Origin: Kineosporia rhizophila | Lineage (GTDB): Bacteria; Actinomycetota; Actinomycetes; Actinomycetales; Kineosporiaceae | Assembly (NCBI RefSeq): GCF_021277265.1 | Contig: NZ_JAJSOH010000016.1 | Coordinates: 1-64,000 of the forward strand | Direction: 5' to 3' | DNA length: 64,000 nucleotides | Shown here: one piece after another, positions 49,933-58,653 of the stretch | How the letters are laid out: every line of letters begins with the position of its first letter | How positions within the stretch are numbered: position 1 is the first letter of the stretch | Notes under the pieces: generated by a model | What the model was told of the DNA's origin: nothing | The model's database searches: none | Seen by the model: only the letters and a program-made list of their open reading frames with translations | Translations under genes and position numbers: made by a program

Positions 49933-52680
49933 TCAGTCGCCGGCCGGGCCCAGCCGCAGGCCGTCCTCGAAGTTGATCCGGGCCAGCTCGCCCCGGGAGG
50001 TGATCCCCAGCTTGGGGTAGACGCTGGCCAGGTGGTGGCCGACCGTGCGGGGGCTGATCAGCAACTGGGCAGCGATCTCGCGGTTGGTCAGGCCGTCGGC
50101 GGCCAGGCGGGCCACCCGCAGTTCCTGAGCCGTCAGGCCGGCCGCCGAATCGGGGGCCCGCCGGGCGGCCGGGCCATCGGCCAGGTCCAGTTCACGCAGG
50201 GCCCGGACCCGCAGCGGCTGGGCGCCCAACCGCTCGAATATCTCCGCAGCTCCGCCCAGTTCGAGCCGGGCATCGGCGCGGCGCCGCGCACGCCGCAGCC
50301 ATTCGCCGTACAGCAGACGGGTGCGGCCGTACTCGAACGGGCTGCCTCCCAGGCCTTCTTCCAGGGCGGCCCGGAACAGTTCCTCGGCCTGCGGGCCGCC
50401 GTCCATGATGGCGCGCGAACGGTGATGGCCGGCCCGGGCCCAGGTGGCGCCCGAGCGCTGCGCCCACTCGGCCAGCAGGACGAGGTTGGCCTCGGCAACA
50501 TGGGGGCTGCCGGTCTGTACGGCTGCCTCGATCGTGTCCACCGAGGCGGTCACCGCCGTGCTGGGATGCGCGGCCTCGTGGCCGGGCTTGGCCAGGCACT
50601 CCAGATCGACCAGCGCATCCTGAGCCCGCCCAGCGAACAGCGCCGCTCGCCCGCGGTGCCAGTAGGCCGCCGCGCTGAGGGCTCGTACCCCACGTTCCAG
50701 AGACACCTTCAGGATGTGATCGATGTGCTCGGCGGCGGCGCGCTCCTGGCCTCGGGGCGCGGCCAAGGCGGCCAGGGTGCCGTGGAACTGGGTGGCCACG
50801 TGATCGGCCCCGACCTCCTGGGCCAGCGGCAGCCCTTCGGACGCGGCGGCCTGCGCGACGTCCCATCGGCCCGCCGCCGTGTCCAGGATCGCGGTCTGGG
50901 ACAGCACCATCGCCAATCCGGCCAGCTCGTGCCGGCGCCGCAACTGCTCGGCCTGCACCCGCAGCACGTCCAGCAGGTCGCCCTCGACGCCCCAGGCCTG
51001 CACCAGCGGCACTGGGGGCAGCAGTTCCCAGGCCGCCCCGCTGAGCCGGGTCACGGTCTCGCCGGAGAACTCCAGCCGGACCGGGCTCTCCCGACCGTCG
51101 GGGTCGTAGCAGGCCCACCAGTTGCGCAGCACCGGCAGCAGCGCAGCCAGGGCGGGCTCGTCGTCCAGGGGCAGACCCCGCACCTGCTCCAGCGCCTCCT
51201 GCTGCAGGTCGGGACGTCCGGCCGACCAGGCGGCCCGCACCGCCACCGTGCCCAGCTGCACGGCGCGGGTCGTCTCGGCCACCTCGCTCATGTCACCGAC
51301 CAGGTAGCGGTGGGCCCGTTCCGGCCGACCGCTCGCGAACTCGAGAATGCCGCGTAGGCCGCCACTCGTCCGTACCACCGCGACCTCACCGCTGAGACCC
51401 TCGGCCTCTTCCAGCAACTCCCGGGCCAGCTCGGCGTCACCGCCCTGCCAGGCCGCGCGGGCGGCCGCAGCCAGCCGGCGGCCGGCCGCGTCCGGCTGGG
51501 GCGAGAGCTGCGCGGCCCGGCGCAGCGTGCGCGCCGCGATCGGCCCCGCGCTGAGGCGCAGGCACTGCTCGGCCGTCTGCTCCAGCAGCTTGGCCACGTC
51601 CTCGTCCGGCCCGTCCGCCGCGGTGGCCAGGTGCCAGGCCCGTTCCGCCTCGGCCTCCACCGGCAGAGCGGCGGCCAGCGCCCGGTGGGCGGCCTGCCTC
51701 TGCAGGAACGGCGTCGCCTCGTACACGGCCGCCCGGACCAGGGGGTGACGGAACTCCAGCCGGGTACCCGAGGCCCGGACCAGGCCCGAGCGCAGGACTT
51801 CGTCCCAGGCGGCCGGCCCCACCTGCCACTCGGCCCCGGCCCGGTGCACGAGGTCGCGATCCCCCCGGTCCTCGGCCGCAGCCAGCAGCAGCAGGGCCCG
51901 GGCCGGCGGTGTCATGGCCGCGGCCCGGCCGGTGAACGCCCGCTTCAGCCGCGGGCCGAGCGGCGGGTCGGCCGGCCTGCCCAGCGGGGTCAGGGCCTCG
52001 GATTCCGGCTTGATGGTGGGCAGTTCGTGCAGCGCCAGCGGATTGCCTCCCGCCGCCGCGACCGTGCGCTCCACAAGTTCCCGGTCGGCCCCGGGGATGA
52101 CGTCGGCCACCAGTTCGCGGGCGTCGTCCTCGGCCAGACCCGCCACGTGCATCGCGGGCAGCCCTTCCCAGGGGCCGCCGGCCGGGTCCTGGTGTCCGGT
52201 GACCAGGAGCGCAACCGGTTCACCGGCCACCCGCCGCGCCACGAAGCCCAGGCAGTGCGCGCTGGCCTCATCGATCCACTGGGCGTCGTCGATCACCACG
52301 AGCACGGGCCGTTCCTGGGCCAGCCGGCTGATCAGCGAAAGCACGGCGGCCCCGACCCGGAAGAGCTCGGTCTCGTCCCGGCCCAGCCCCAGCGCACCGC
52401 GCAACGCCGCCGCCTGCGCCGCGGGCAGGAGGTCCAGCTGGTCGGTCACCGGCCACAGCAGCTGGTGCACAGCCGCGAAGGCCAGCCCCGCCTCCATCTG
52501 GGTGCCCCGGCAGCGCAACACCACGGCCTCGGAGGCGGCTTTGGCCGCATATTCCAGCAGGGCGGTCTTGCCGATGCCGGGTTCGCCCCACAGAACGAGC
52601 GCGGAGCCCGCACCATCGGCCGCCCGGTTCAGCAGTTCGTCCAGGGCCGCCGTCTCGGCCTGCCGTCCGAACAGCTTCAT
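49933..52680 (-). CDS. Large ATP-binding LuxR (LAL) regulator
   Basis: This encodes 915 residues from ATG at 52680 with GGAGGG eight bases upstream. An AAA/STAND ATPase has Walker A GEPGIGKT (32-39) and Walker B LVVIDDAQWID. A long middle of TPR-like helical repeats (about 400-830) acts as the sensor arm. The C-terminal LuxR helix-turn-helix is LTAQELRVARLAADGLTNRE, IAAQLLISPRTVGHHLASVY. LAL proteins activate catabolic or secondary-metabolite operons. No obvious target is adjacent. Confidence 0.93.
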   Translation of the reverse strand: MKLFGRQAETAALDELLNRAADGAGSALVLWGEPGIGKTALLEYAAKAASEAVVLRCRGTQMEAGLAFAAVHQLLWPVTDQLDLLPAAQAAALRGALGLGRDETELFRVGAAVLSLISRLAQERPVLVVIDDAQWIDEASAHCLGFVARRVAGEPVALLVTGHQDPAGGPWEGLPAMHVAGLAEDDARELVADVIPGADRELVERTVAAAGGNPLALHELPTIKPESEALTPLGRPADPPLGPRLKRAFTGRAAAMTPPARALLLLAAAEDRGDRDLVHRAGAEWQVGPAAWDEVLRSGLVRASGTRLEFRHPLVRAAVYEATPFLQRQAAHRALAAALPVEAEAERAWHLATAADGPDEDVAKLLEQTAEQCLRLSAGPIAARTLRRAAQLSPQPDAAGRRLAAAARAAWQGGDAELARELLEEAEGLSGEVAVVRTSGGLRGILEFASGRPERAHRYLVGDMSEVAETTRAVQLGTVAVRAAWSAGRPDLQQEALEQVRGLPLDDEPALAALLPVLRNWWACYDPDGRESPVRLEFSGETVTRLSGAAWELLPPVPLVQAWGVEGDLLDVLRVQAEQLRRRHELAGLAMVLSQTAILDTAAGRWDVAQAAASEGLPLAQEVGADHVATQFHGTLAALAAPRGQERAAAEHIDHILKVSLERGVRALSAAAYWHRGRAALFAGRAQDALVDLECLAKPGHEAAHPSTAVTASVDTIEAAVQTGSPHVAEANLVLLAEWAQRSGATWARAGHHRSRAIMDGGPQAEELFRAALEEGLGGSPFEYGRTRLLYGEWLRRARRRADARLELGGAAEIFERLGAQPLRVRALRELDLADGPAARRAPDSAAGLTAQELRVARLAADGLTNREIAAQLLISPRTVGHHLASVYPKLGITSRGELARINFEDGLRLGPAGD

Positions 52681-52789
52681 GGCGCCCCTCCAAGGTCGTG
52701 CTGCACCGCGATGGTGCGGCTCGGCCGTTCGAGGCTATAACGACCCGCACCGGGCCGGAGGTGACCGATTGACCAGCCGATCCGGGCGG

Positions 52790-53112
52790 AGGGCCGGCGG
52801 GCACTGCTGCGCAGGTAGGGCCAGCTCTTAGGGCCGGCCTTGCCGTCTTCGGTCAGGTCGGCGTCGGGGTAGACCGCGTTCTGGGAGTTGGTGACGACGA
52901 CACCGTCGATCGTGCCGGATCGTGCGGGCGGTACTTCAGCAGACACTGGGCCTCGATACCGGCGGCGGACGACCGGGTCGAGGACGGCTGGACCGTGGAG
53001 CCCCCGTGGTACCCGGCCCAGAGAGCGTTGCAGGCGTGGGCCGGGCTCGCCAGACCGACCAGAAGAGCACCACCGATCAGGGCGAGAGTCGTTGCAGTGA
53101 AGGCACATTACT
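52790..53112 (-). pseudogene. Frameshifted secreted peptidoglycan-binding-domain protein
   Basis: Reading right to left, a signal-peptide-like stretch TTLALIGGALLVGLASPAHA is followed by CNALWAGYHGGSTVQPSSTR and AAGIEAQCLLKY. A change of frame then gives SGTIDGVVVTNSQNAVYPDA and LTEDGKAGPKSWPYLRSSAR. This is the PG_binding_1 pattern (G-x-I-D-G-x-V-G ... A-V ... L-x-x-D-G-x-x-G-P-x-T-W), normally in one frame with an F-Q block that is shortened here. A stop codon also lies directly in front of the signal peptide frame. At least two frameshifts are needed, so it is dead. Confidence 0.75.
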
Positions 53113-53527
53113 GACGTAGATTCCTACCGGCTCCTTCGGTTCCGCAGCGTTTCGGGCCGCCGCGAGGGCGACCGGTCTGACCCTGGAACGGGACAGATCG
53201 GTGACAAAAACTCGTTCTTCGATCCAAAGCCAAAGCCCCCCGTTCGTCCGTGAATTAGACCTTTGCGGCTCGGGGGACCTCGCCTGCAGAAGGCCGGATC
53301 TGCGCGGTCACGCGCCCCCTTATCCATCCCGTAACAGTCCCGGCGAGCGAGCCCGCCCACCCCTCACCGATCTCCGAAAATTGTTCGAAGCCGAAAACTT
53401 TCAGGTCCGGACAGGTTGTCCGTTCGGCGCACTCGCGCGCCCCGCAGATTGACACTCGGGGTCCCGGTCACCGATGTTGAGAGCGATCTCCTCTGCCCTC
53501 TGCCATCCCTGACCGGAGGACACCACC
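53113..53527. other. Intergenic region, no gene seen
   Basis: About 400 bases are free of a convincing gene. The base composition is less GC-rich than in the genes (for example GACAAAAACTC near 53201 and GAAAATTGTTCGAAG near 53386). It probably carries the promoter of the glycan locus. TTGACACTC at 53448 could be a -35 element (TTGACA). Confidence 0.5.
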
Positions 53528-53605
53528 ATGGAAACGCCCCACAGTCCTGCCCACCCCCACCCTGCTGCCCAGCGGCGCCCGACCAGGCCACCGACCGGTA
53601 GATGA
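53528..53605 (+). CDS. Possible 25-residue leader peptide
   Basis: ATG at 53528 has GGAGG at the right distance (CCGGAGGACACCACC). It encodes METPHSPAHPHPAAQRRPTR, then PPTGR, and ends at TGA 53603. It is rich in Pro and His. It lies 105 bases upstream of the beta-helix gene, with a small hairpin and T-run in between, the arrangement of an attenuator. Its function is not shown. Confidence 0.35.
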   Translation: METPHSPAHPHPAAQRRPTRPPTGR

Positions 53606-53640
53606 GGCAGTCCGCCTGACGTCCTTCCGGATGTCGTCAC

Positions 53641-53661
53641 CCCTGTACCCAGGGCCTTTTT
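53641..53661 (+). terminator. Small hairpin with T-run before the beta-helix gene
   Basis: CCCTG and CAGGG form a 5-bp stem around TACC (53641-53654), followed by CC and five T. It is too short to be a strong terminator, but it sits between the leader ORF and the structural gene, as an attenuator would. Confidence 0.4.
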
Positions 53662-53710
53662 CAGTTCCTGACGCCCTGTCATTCGTCACGCCCATTTTGA
53701 GGAGTCAAGG

Positions 53711-55936
53711 ATGTCTCCCGTCCCACGTGCGCACCTCCGCCGCAGTCGCCGGTACCCGGCACTCCTGATCGGCTCCGTCCTGGCCCTGATGGCCGGTTTC
53801 CTGACGTTCACGGTGCAGCCGGCCAGCGCCGCCGACACCCTGCTCTCGCAGGGCCGCCCGGCCACCGCCTCCTCCAGCGAGAACGCCGGGGCGCTGGGGG
53901 CCGGCCTGGCGGTCGACGGCGACACCGGCACCCGCTGGTCCAGTGCCTGGTCGGACCCGCAGTGGCTGCAGGTCGACCTGGGCAGCACCCAGACGATCAG
54001 CCAGATCCGGCTGAACTGGGAGGCCGCCTACGCCTCGGCGTTCACCATCCAGACCTCGGCCAACGGCACGAGCTGGACGAACATCACGCCCACCACCGCG
54101 GGCAAGGCCGGCCTGCAGACCATCGACGTGAGCGGCAGCGGCCGCTACGTGCGGCTGCACGGAACCGCCCGGGCCACCGGATACGGCTACTCGCTCTTCG
54201 AGTTCCAGGTCTACGGCGGCACCACGCCGACCGACCCGACGCTGCCGACCTCCGACACGCCCGACTTCGGCCCCAACGTCAAGGTCTTCGACCCGTCGAC
54301 CCCGACGGCCACGATCCAGTCCGCCTTCGACTCGGCCTTCAACGCCCAGCTGGTCAGCCCCACCGCGCAGTTCGGGCCGCAGCGGCACGCCTTCCTGTTC
54401 AAACCCGGTACTTACGGACGGGTCTGGGCCAACCTGGGTTTCTACACGGCGGTTGCCGGCCTGGGCCAGAACCCGGACGACGTCACCATCAACGGCGCGG
54501 TCAACGTGGACTCCGGCTGGAACTACGGTGACACGGCCAACGCCACCCAGAACTTCTGGCGCAGTGTCGAGAACATCTCCATCGCCCCCGAGGGCGGCAC
54601 CAACCGCTGGGCCGTCTCGCAGGCCGCCCCGATGCGCCGCGTGCACATCAAGGGCAACCTGACCCTCGCCCCGTCGAACCAGGACAACGGGCAGGGCTAC
54701 TCCAGCGGCGGTTACCTGGCCGACAGCAAGGTCGACGGCAAGGTCTCCTCCGGCTCGCAGCAGCAGTGGTACACCCGCGACAGCTCGATCGGCAGCTGGG
54801 AGGGCGGCGTCTGGAACATGGTCTACTCCGGCGTGCAGGGAGCACCGCCGAACGCCTTCCCCAACCCGCCGCACACCACCCTGGCCACCACCCCCGTCAC
54901 CCGTGAGAAGCCCTACCTGTACGTGGACAGCGCCGGCAAGTACCGGGTCTTCGTGCCCTCGCTCAAGCGCAACTCCGCCGGCGCCACCTGGCCCAACACC
55001 GCCGGAAGCTCCATCCCCATGCGGGAGTTCTACGTGGCCAAGCCCAGTGACAGTGCCGCCCGGATCAACTCGGCCCTGGCCCAGGGCCTGAACCTGTTCT
55101 TCACCCCCGGCACCTACACCCTCAACGAGACCATCAAGGTCACCCGGGCCAACACCGTCGTGACGGGCATCGGCTTCCCCACCCTGATCCCCTCCGGCGG
55201 GGTCACCGCGCTCAGCGTCGCCGACGTCGACGGGGTCAAGGTCAGCGGCCTGACCTTCGACGCCGGCACCACCAACAGCCCGAACCTGATGACGGTCGGC
55301 ACCGCCGGTGCGCACACCGACCACGCCGCCAACCCGGTCAGCATCCAGGACGTCTTCTTCCGCATCGGCAGCAGCGTCCAGGGCAAGGCCACCACCACCC
55401 TGACCGTGCACAGCGACGACACGATCATCGACCACATCTGGGCCTGGCGGGCCGACCACGGCGGCGCCCCCACCGGCTGGAACGTCAACACCGGCGACAC
55501 CGGCCTGATCGTCAACGGTGACGACGTGCTGGCCACCGGCCTGTTCGTCGAGCACTACCAGAAGTACGAGGTGATCTGGAACGGCAACCGCGGCAGGACC
55601 ATCTTCTTCCAGAACGAGAAGCCCTACGACGTACCGAACCAGGCCGCCTGGATGAACGGCTCCCAGAACGGCTACGCCGCCTACAAGGTCGCCGACAACG
55701 TCACCGAACACGAGGTGTGGGGCGGCGGCTCGTACGCCTACTTCAACGTCAACCCGGCGGTGAAACTGGACCACAGCTTCGAGGTCCCCAACCGCGCCGG
55801 GGTGAAGCTGCGCAGCATCCTCACCGTCTCGCTGGGAGACGTGGGAACGATCAGCAACGTGGTCAACAACACCGGCGGAGCAGTGCCCAACCCGGCCGGG
55901 AACACGGTGCCGCGCAACGTGGTGTCCTACCCGTGA
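53711..55936 (+). CDS. Secreted discoidin (F5/8 type C) plus beta-helix protein
   Basis: This encodes 741 residues from ATG at 53711 with GAGGAG upstream. The signal peptide ends at about 41 (LIGSVLALMAGFLTFTVQPA, SAA). Residues about 45-180 form an F5/8 type C/CBM32 carbohydrate-binding domain (GRPATASSSENAGALGAGLAVDGDTGTRWSS ... YVRLHGTARATGYGYSLFEFQVYG). Residues about 195-735 form a right-handed beta-helix with GFYTAVAGLGQNPDDVTINGAVNVD, FFTPGTYTLNETIKVTRANTVVTGIGFPTLIP and GLFVEHYQKYEVIWNGNRGRTIFFQNE. Related proteins are often mislabelled adenylyl cyclase. A glycan-degrading or glycan-binding role is likely, with catalytic residues not assigned. Confidence 0.88.
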   Translation: MSPVPRAHLRRSRRYPALLIGSVLALMAGFLTFTVQPASAADTLLSQGRPATASSSENAGALGAGLAVDGDTGTRWSSAWSDPQWLQVDLGSTQTISQIRLNWEAAYASAFTIQTSANGTSWTNITPTTAGKAGLQTIDVSGSGRYVRLHGTARATGYGYSLFEFQVYGGTTPTDPTLPTSDTPDFGPNVKVFDPSTPTATIQSAFDSAFNAQLVSPTAQFGPQRHAFLFKPGTYGRVWANLGFYTAVAGLGQNPDDVTINGAVNVDSGWNYGDTANATQNFWRSVENISIAPEGGTNRWAVSQAAPMRRVHIKGNLTLAPSNQDNGQGYSSGGYLADSKVDGKVSSGSQQQWYTRDSSIGSWEGGVWNMVYSGVQGAPPNAFPNPPHTTLATTPVTREKPYLYVDSAGKYRVFVPSLKRNSAGATWPNTAGSSIPMREFYVAKPSDSAARINSALAQGLNLFFTPGTYTLNETIKVTRANTVVTGIGFPTLIPSGGVTALSVADVDGVKVSGLTFDAGTTNSPNLMTVGTAGAHTDHAANPVSIQDVFFRIGSSVQGKATTTLTVHSDDTIIDHIWAWRADHGGAPTGWNVNTGDTGLIVNGDDVLATGLFVEHYQKYEVIWNGNRGRTIFFQNEKPYDVPNQAAWMNGSQNGYAAYKVADNVTEHEVWGGGSYAYFNVNPAVKLDHSFEVPNRAGVKLRSILTVSLGDVGTISNVVNNTGGAVPNPAGNTVPRNVVSYP

Positions 55937-56371
55937 GGTAGCCACTCGTCGAGGGTCAGCCCCGCAAGGGCTGCGGAACCCGGCCCGACCAGGCCGGGTT
56001 TCGCGGTCCGGGACCTGGCGTCCCCGGAACCAGAGAGGTCCACGACGACAACAGCGCCACCGACCGGATCGACATCGAGTCCCTTCCGGCACCGAAGCGG
56101 GAAGCCGTCCAGAACTTCACCCTCGCGGTCGCCGCCGACCGGTGAACGCCTGACATGATCCCGGCCCGCCCCGCAGGGGCGGGCCGGGATCTCACCCAAG
56201 GCGATGGGGCCCGAAGTCCACCAGGACTCGTACTGGGGACGCCCGTCCTCTGGTCGGGTTCGACGGCACCTGGGTGGCTGGTGGCCACCGCACCGGTGGG
56301 AACGTGCCGTGATCATCGCCGCACCGGGCGCTGGAACCACCGTTCGCCGCTGCGAGGTGGGATATTCGCGT
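55937..56371. other. Gap between beta-helix and GH92 genes with a gene remnant
   Basis: A hairpin lies at 55977-56000. A stretch on the plus strand, open from a TAG at 55939 to TGA 56143-56145 but without a start codon, reads VHDDNSATDRIDIESLPAPK, REAVQNFTLAVAADR at its end. This looks like the C-terminus of a lost gene. The remaining bases up to 56371 show no gene and should carry the GH92 promoter. Confidence 0.5.
55977..56000 (+). terminator. Hairpin after the beta-helix gene
   Basis: AACCCGGCC (55977-55985) and GGCCGGGTT (55992-56000) form a perfect 9-bp stem with a 6-base loop, 41 bases after the stop codon. There is no T-run beyond TTT. Confidence 0.65.
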
Positions 56372-58636
56372 ATGGCGATCCCGAGGCAGTCGCAGACCAC
56401 CACCGTCCGCCACCCGTCGCTGGAGGACGTCGACCCGTTCATCGGGACGGCGGCCACCGACCTGCCCACCCCCGGTGGCCTGGCCGCGACCTGGTGGTTC
56501 CCCAAACCCCAGGTCGGCAACACGCACCCGGGCGCCACCTCACCGCTGGGCATGGTTTCGGCCTGCGCCTACTCCGGGGCCTACCCGACCGGATACGGAC
56601 GCTACGGCAAGAACACCCAGGGCGTGCCCGAGACCATCTTCGGCCGGCTGCAGGCCAGTGGCTTCACGCACTTCCAGCAGAGCGGCACCGGGATGATCCG
56701 TAAGTACTACAACTACGTCCGGGTCACCCCGATGATCCAGCCGCTGGACGACCTGGGCAGCTCGTGGGAGCTGAGCGACGAGGTCGCCCACCCCGGCTAC
56801 TACGCGGCCACCCTCGACACCGGCATCCGCTGCGAGATCACGGTCGGCGAGAAGGTGGCCGTGCACCGTTACACCTTCCCCGAGAGCCGCAGCGCCCGGG
56901 CGGTGGTGGACCTGTCCTGCGGTGGGCTGGAGATCGAGCGCAGCCGGACGGTCCCGCTGCGCGCCCAGGTCGAGATCACCGGCCCGGGCCGGGCCCAGGG
57001 CACGGTGGTGGTGGAGGGGGTGCCGCTGTCGTTCTACCTCGAGGTGGACAGCCCGGGCTGGCGGCAGATGCTCTGGCACGACCGGCGTCTGATCGACGGC
57101 GGCACCCGGCTGGACTTCGACAGCATCCGGCAGAGCACGCTGCGCGCCTTCGGTCTGGTGTTCCTGGGCAAGGCCCGGGCCGGGCAGGAGGTGGAGCTGC
57201 GGATCGGCTTCTCGCTGCGCGGCCCGGAGCAGGCCCGGGCCAACCTGGAACGCGAGTGCGACCCCCGCCGCTCGTCCTTCGACCAGGTACGCGAGGGCAC
57301 CGCCGCCCGCTGGGCCGCCTACCTGGGCAAGGTGCAGGTCGAGGGGGGCACGCCGGCGCGGCGCACCGTGTTCAGCACCGCGCTCTACCACTCGCTGATC
57401 AAACCCTGCATCGCCGACGACGAGAGCCCGTTCTGGCCCTACGGCGGGCCGTTCGCCTTCGACGTGTGCACCATGTGGGACATCTACAAGACCCAGCTGC
57501 CGCTGCTGGAGGCGATCGCCCCGCAGCGGGCGGTGGACCTGATGGAGTCGCTGATCCGGGTGTGCGAGGAGGAGGGCAACTTCCCCATCGGCTACCGGAT
57601 GGCCCGCGGCGCCGACCGTTTCTCCCGTCAGGGCTCGGCGCTGGCGCACACCGCGCTGGCCGACATCCACGCCCTCGGGATCGGCGACCTGGACTGGGCC
57701 TGGGCCCTGGTGCACATGGACGACGACCTCCGCCGGCAGTACGGCGAGGAGTTCTTCGACCGGGGCGTGGTGCACCCGATCACCCACACCCTGGACCTGG
57801 CCTTCGCCCACCACTGCACCGCCCGGATCGCCCGGGCGCTGGCCGACGACCACCTCGGCCGTAGTCTGGCCGAGCCGAGTAACAACTGGGTTAACGCTTT
57901 TGAACCGGGCACCGGGCTGCTGCAGGACTCCACGTTCTACGAGGGCGGCAAGTGGAACTACTCGTTCCGCCTGATGCACGACATGGCCGCCCGGATCGGC
58001 CTGGCCGGTGGCGACACCGCCTTCGTCGGCCTGCTCGACGCCTTCTTCGGCCGCGGCGCCGCCCCGGTGCGCCAGCCCGGCCTGTCCCCCTCCGTCGACG
58101 AGATGATCGCCGGCTACGCGCTGAACCGGTTCGAGGGCCTGAACAACGAACCCGACATGGAGGCCCCCTGGGCCTACTACTGGGCGGGCCGCCCCGACCG
58201 CACCGCGGACGTCGTCCACTCGGCTCTGACCTGGCAGTTCGGCACCGGGCCGGGTGGGCTGCCGGGCAACGACGACTCCGGCGGGCTGAGCTCCTGGTAC
58301 GTGTGGGCCTCGCTCGGGCTGTTCCCGGTCGCCGGGCAGGACCTGTTCCTGATCCACCCGCCCGCGTTCGCCCAGGGTGCGGTGCAGTTCAGCCAGGGCG
58401 AGCTGAGCATCGAGTGCAGCGGGCACGTGGAGCACCCGATCAGCAGCGACGGTATCGACGGCGAGCCCCCGGTGCAGTACGTTCAGTCCGCCACCCTCGA
58501 CGGGAAAACCCTGGACAGTCCCCACGTCCCGGCTCACGTCCTGCACCGGGGCGGGCGTCTGCACCTCCGGCTCGGTCCGGAACCCTCTGCCTGGGGCGGG
58601 ACGATCCGCCCTCCTTCGCTGTCCGACCGGTCCTGA
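56372..58636 (+). CDS. GH92-family alpha-mannosidase
   Basis: This encodes 754 residues from ATG at 56372, chosen because the family begins with VDPFIGT soon after; an earlier ATG at 56204 adds sequence without likeness. GH92 enzymes are calcium-dependent inverting alpha-mannosidases. Signatures in order: VDPFIGTAATDLPTPGGLAA, NTHPGATSPLGMVSACAYSG, SGFTHFQQSGTG, FYHSLIKP-like TALYHSLIKPCIADDE, NEPDMEAPWAYYWAGRPDRT and GNDDSGGLSSWYVWASLGLFPVAGQDLF. No signal peptide is seen, so it may act in the cytoplasm. The glycosyltransferase gene follows 17 bases downstream. Confidence 0.93.
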   Translation: MAIPRQSQTTTVRHPSLEDVDPFIGTAATDLPTPGGLAATWWFPKPQVGNTHPGATSPLGMVSACAYSGAYPTGYGRYGKNTQGVPETIFGRLQASGFTHFQQSGTGMIRKYYNYVRVTPMIQPLDDLGSSWELSDEVAHPGYYAATLDTGIRCEITVGEKVAVHRYTFPESRSARAVVDLSCGGLEIERSRTVPLRAQVEITGPGRAQGTVVVEGVPLSFYLEVDSPGWRQMLWHDRRLIDGGTRLDFDSIRQSTLRAFGLVFLGKARAGQEVELRIGFSLRGPEQARANLERECDPRRSSFDQVREGTAARWAAYLGKVQVEGGTPARRTVFSTALYHSLIKPCIADDESPFWPYGGPFAFDVCTMWDIYKTQLPLLEAIAPQRAVDLMESLIRVCEEEGNFPIGYRMARGADRFSRQGSALAHTALADIHALGIGDLDWAWALVHMDDDLRRQYGEEFFDRGVVHPITHTLDLAFAHHCTARIARALADDHLGRSLAEPSNNWVNAFEPGTGLLQDSTFYEGGKWNYSFRLMHDMAARIGLAGGDTAFVGLLDAFFGRGAAPVRQPGLSPSVDEMIAGYALNRFEGLNNEPDMEAPWAYYWAGRPDRTADVVHSALTWQFGTGPGGLPGNDDSGGLSSWYVWASLGLFPVAGQDLFLIHPPAFAQGAVQFSQGELSIECSGHVEHPISSDGIDGEPPVQYVQSATLDGKTLDSPHVPAHVLHRGGRLHLRLGPEPSAWGGTIRPPSLSDRS

Positions 58637-58653
58637 AACGAATTGGGTACCCG

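Noticed and set aside
53705..56092. 795-codon minus-strand frame
   Set aside because: It is antisense to the discoidin/beta-helix gene and composed of Val/Gly/Asp repeats, a known artefact of reading such genes backwards.
56540..58564. 674-codon minus-strand frame opposite GH92
   Set aside because: The GH92 signatures on the plus strand are complete. The antisense frame has no family pattern.
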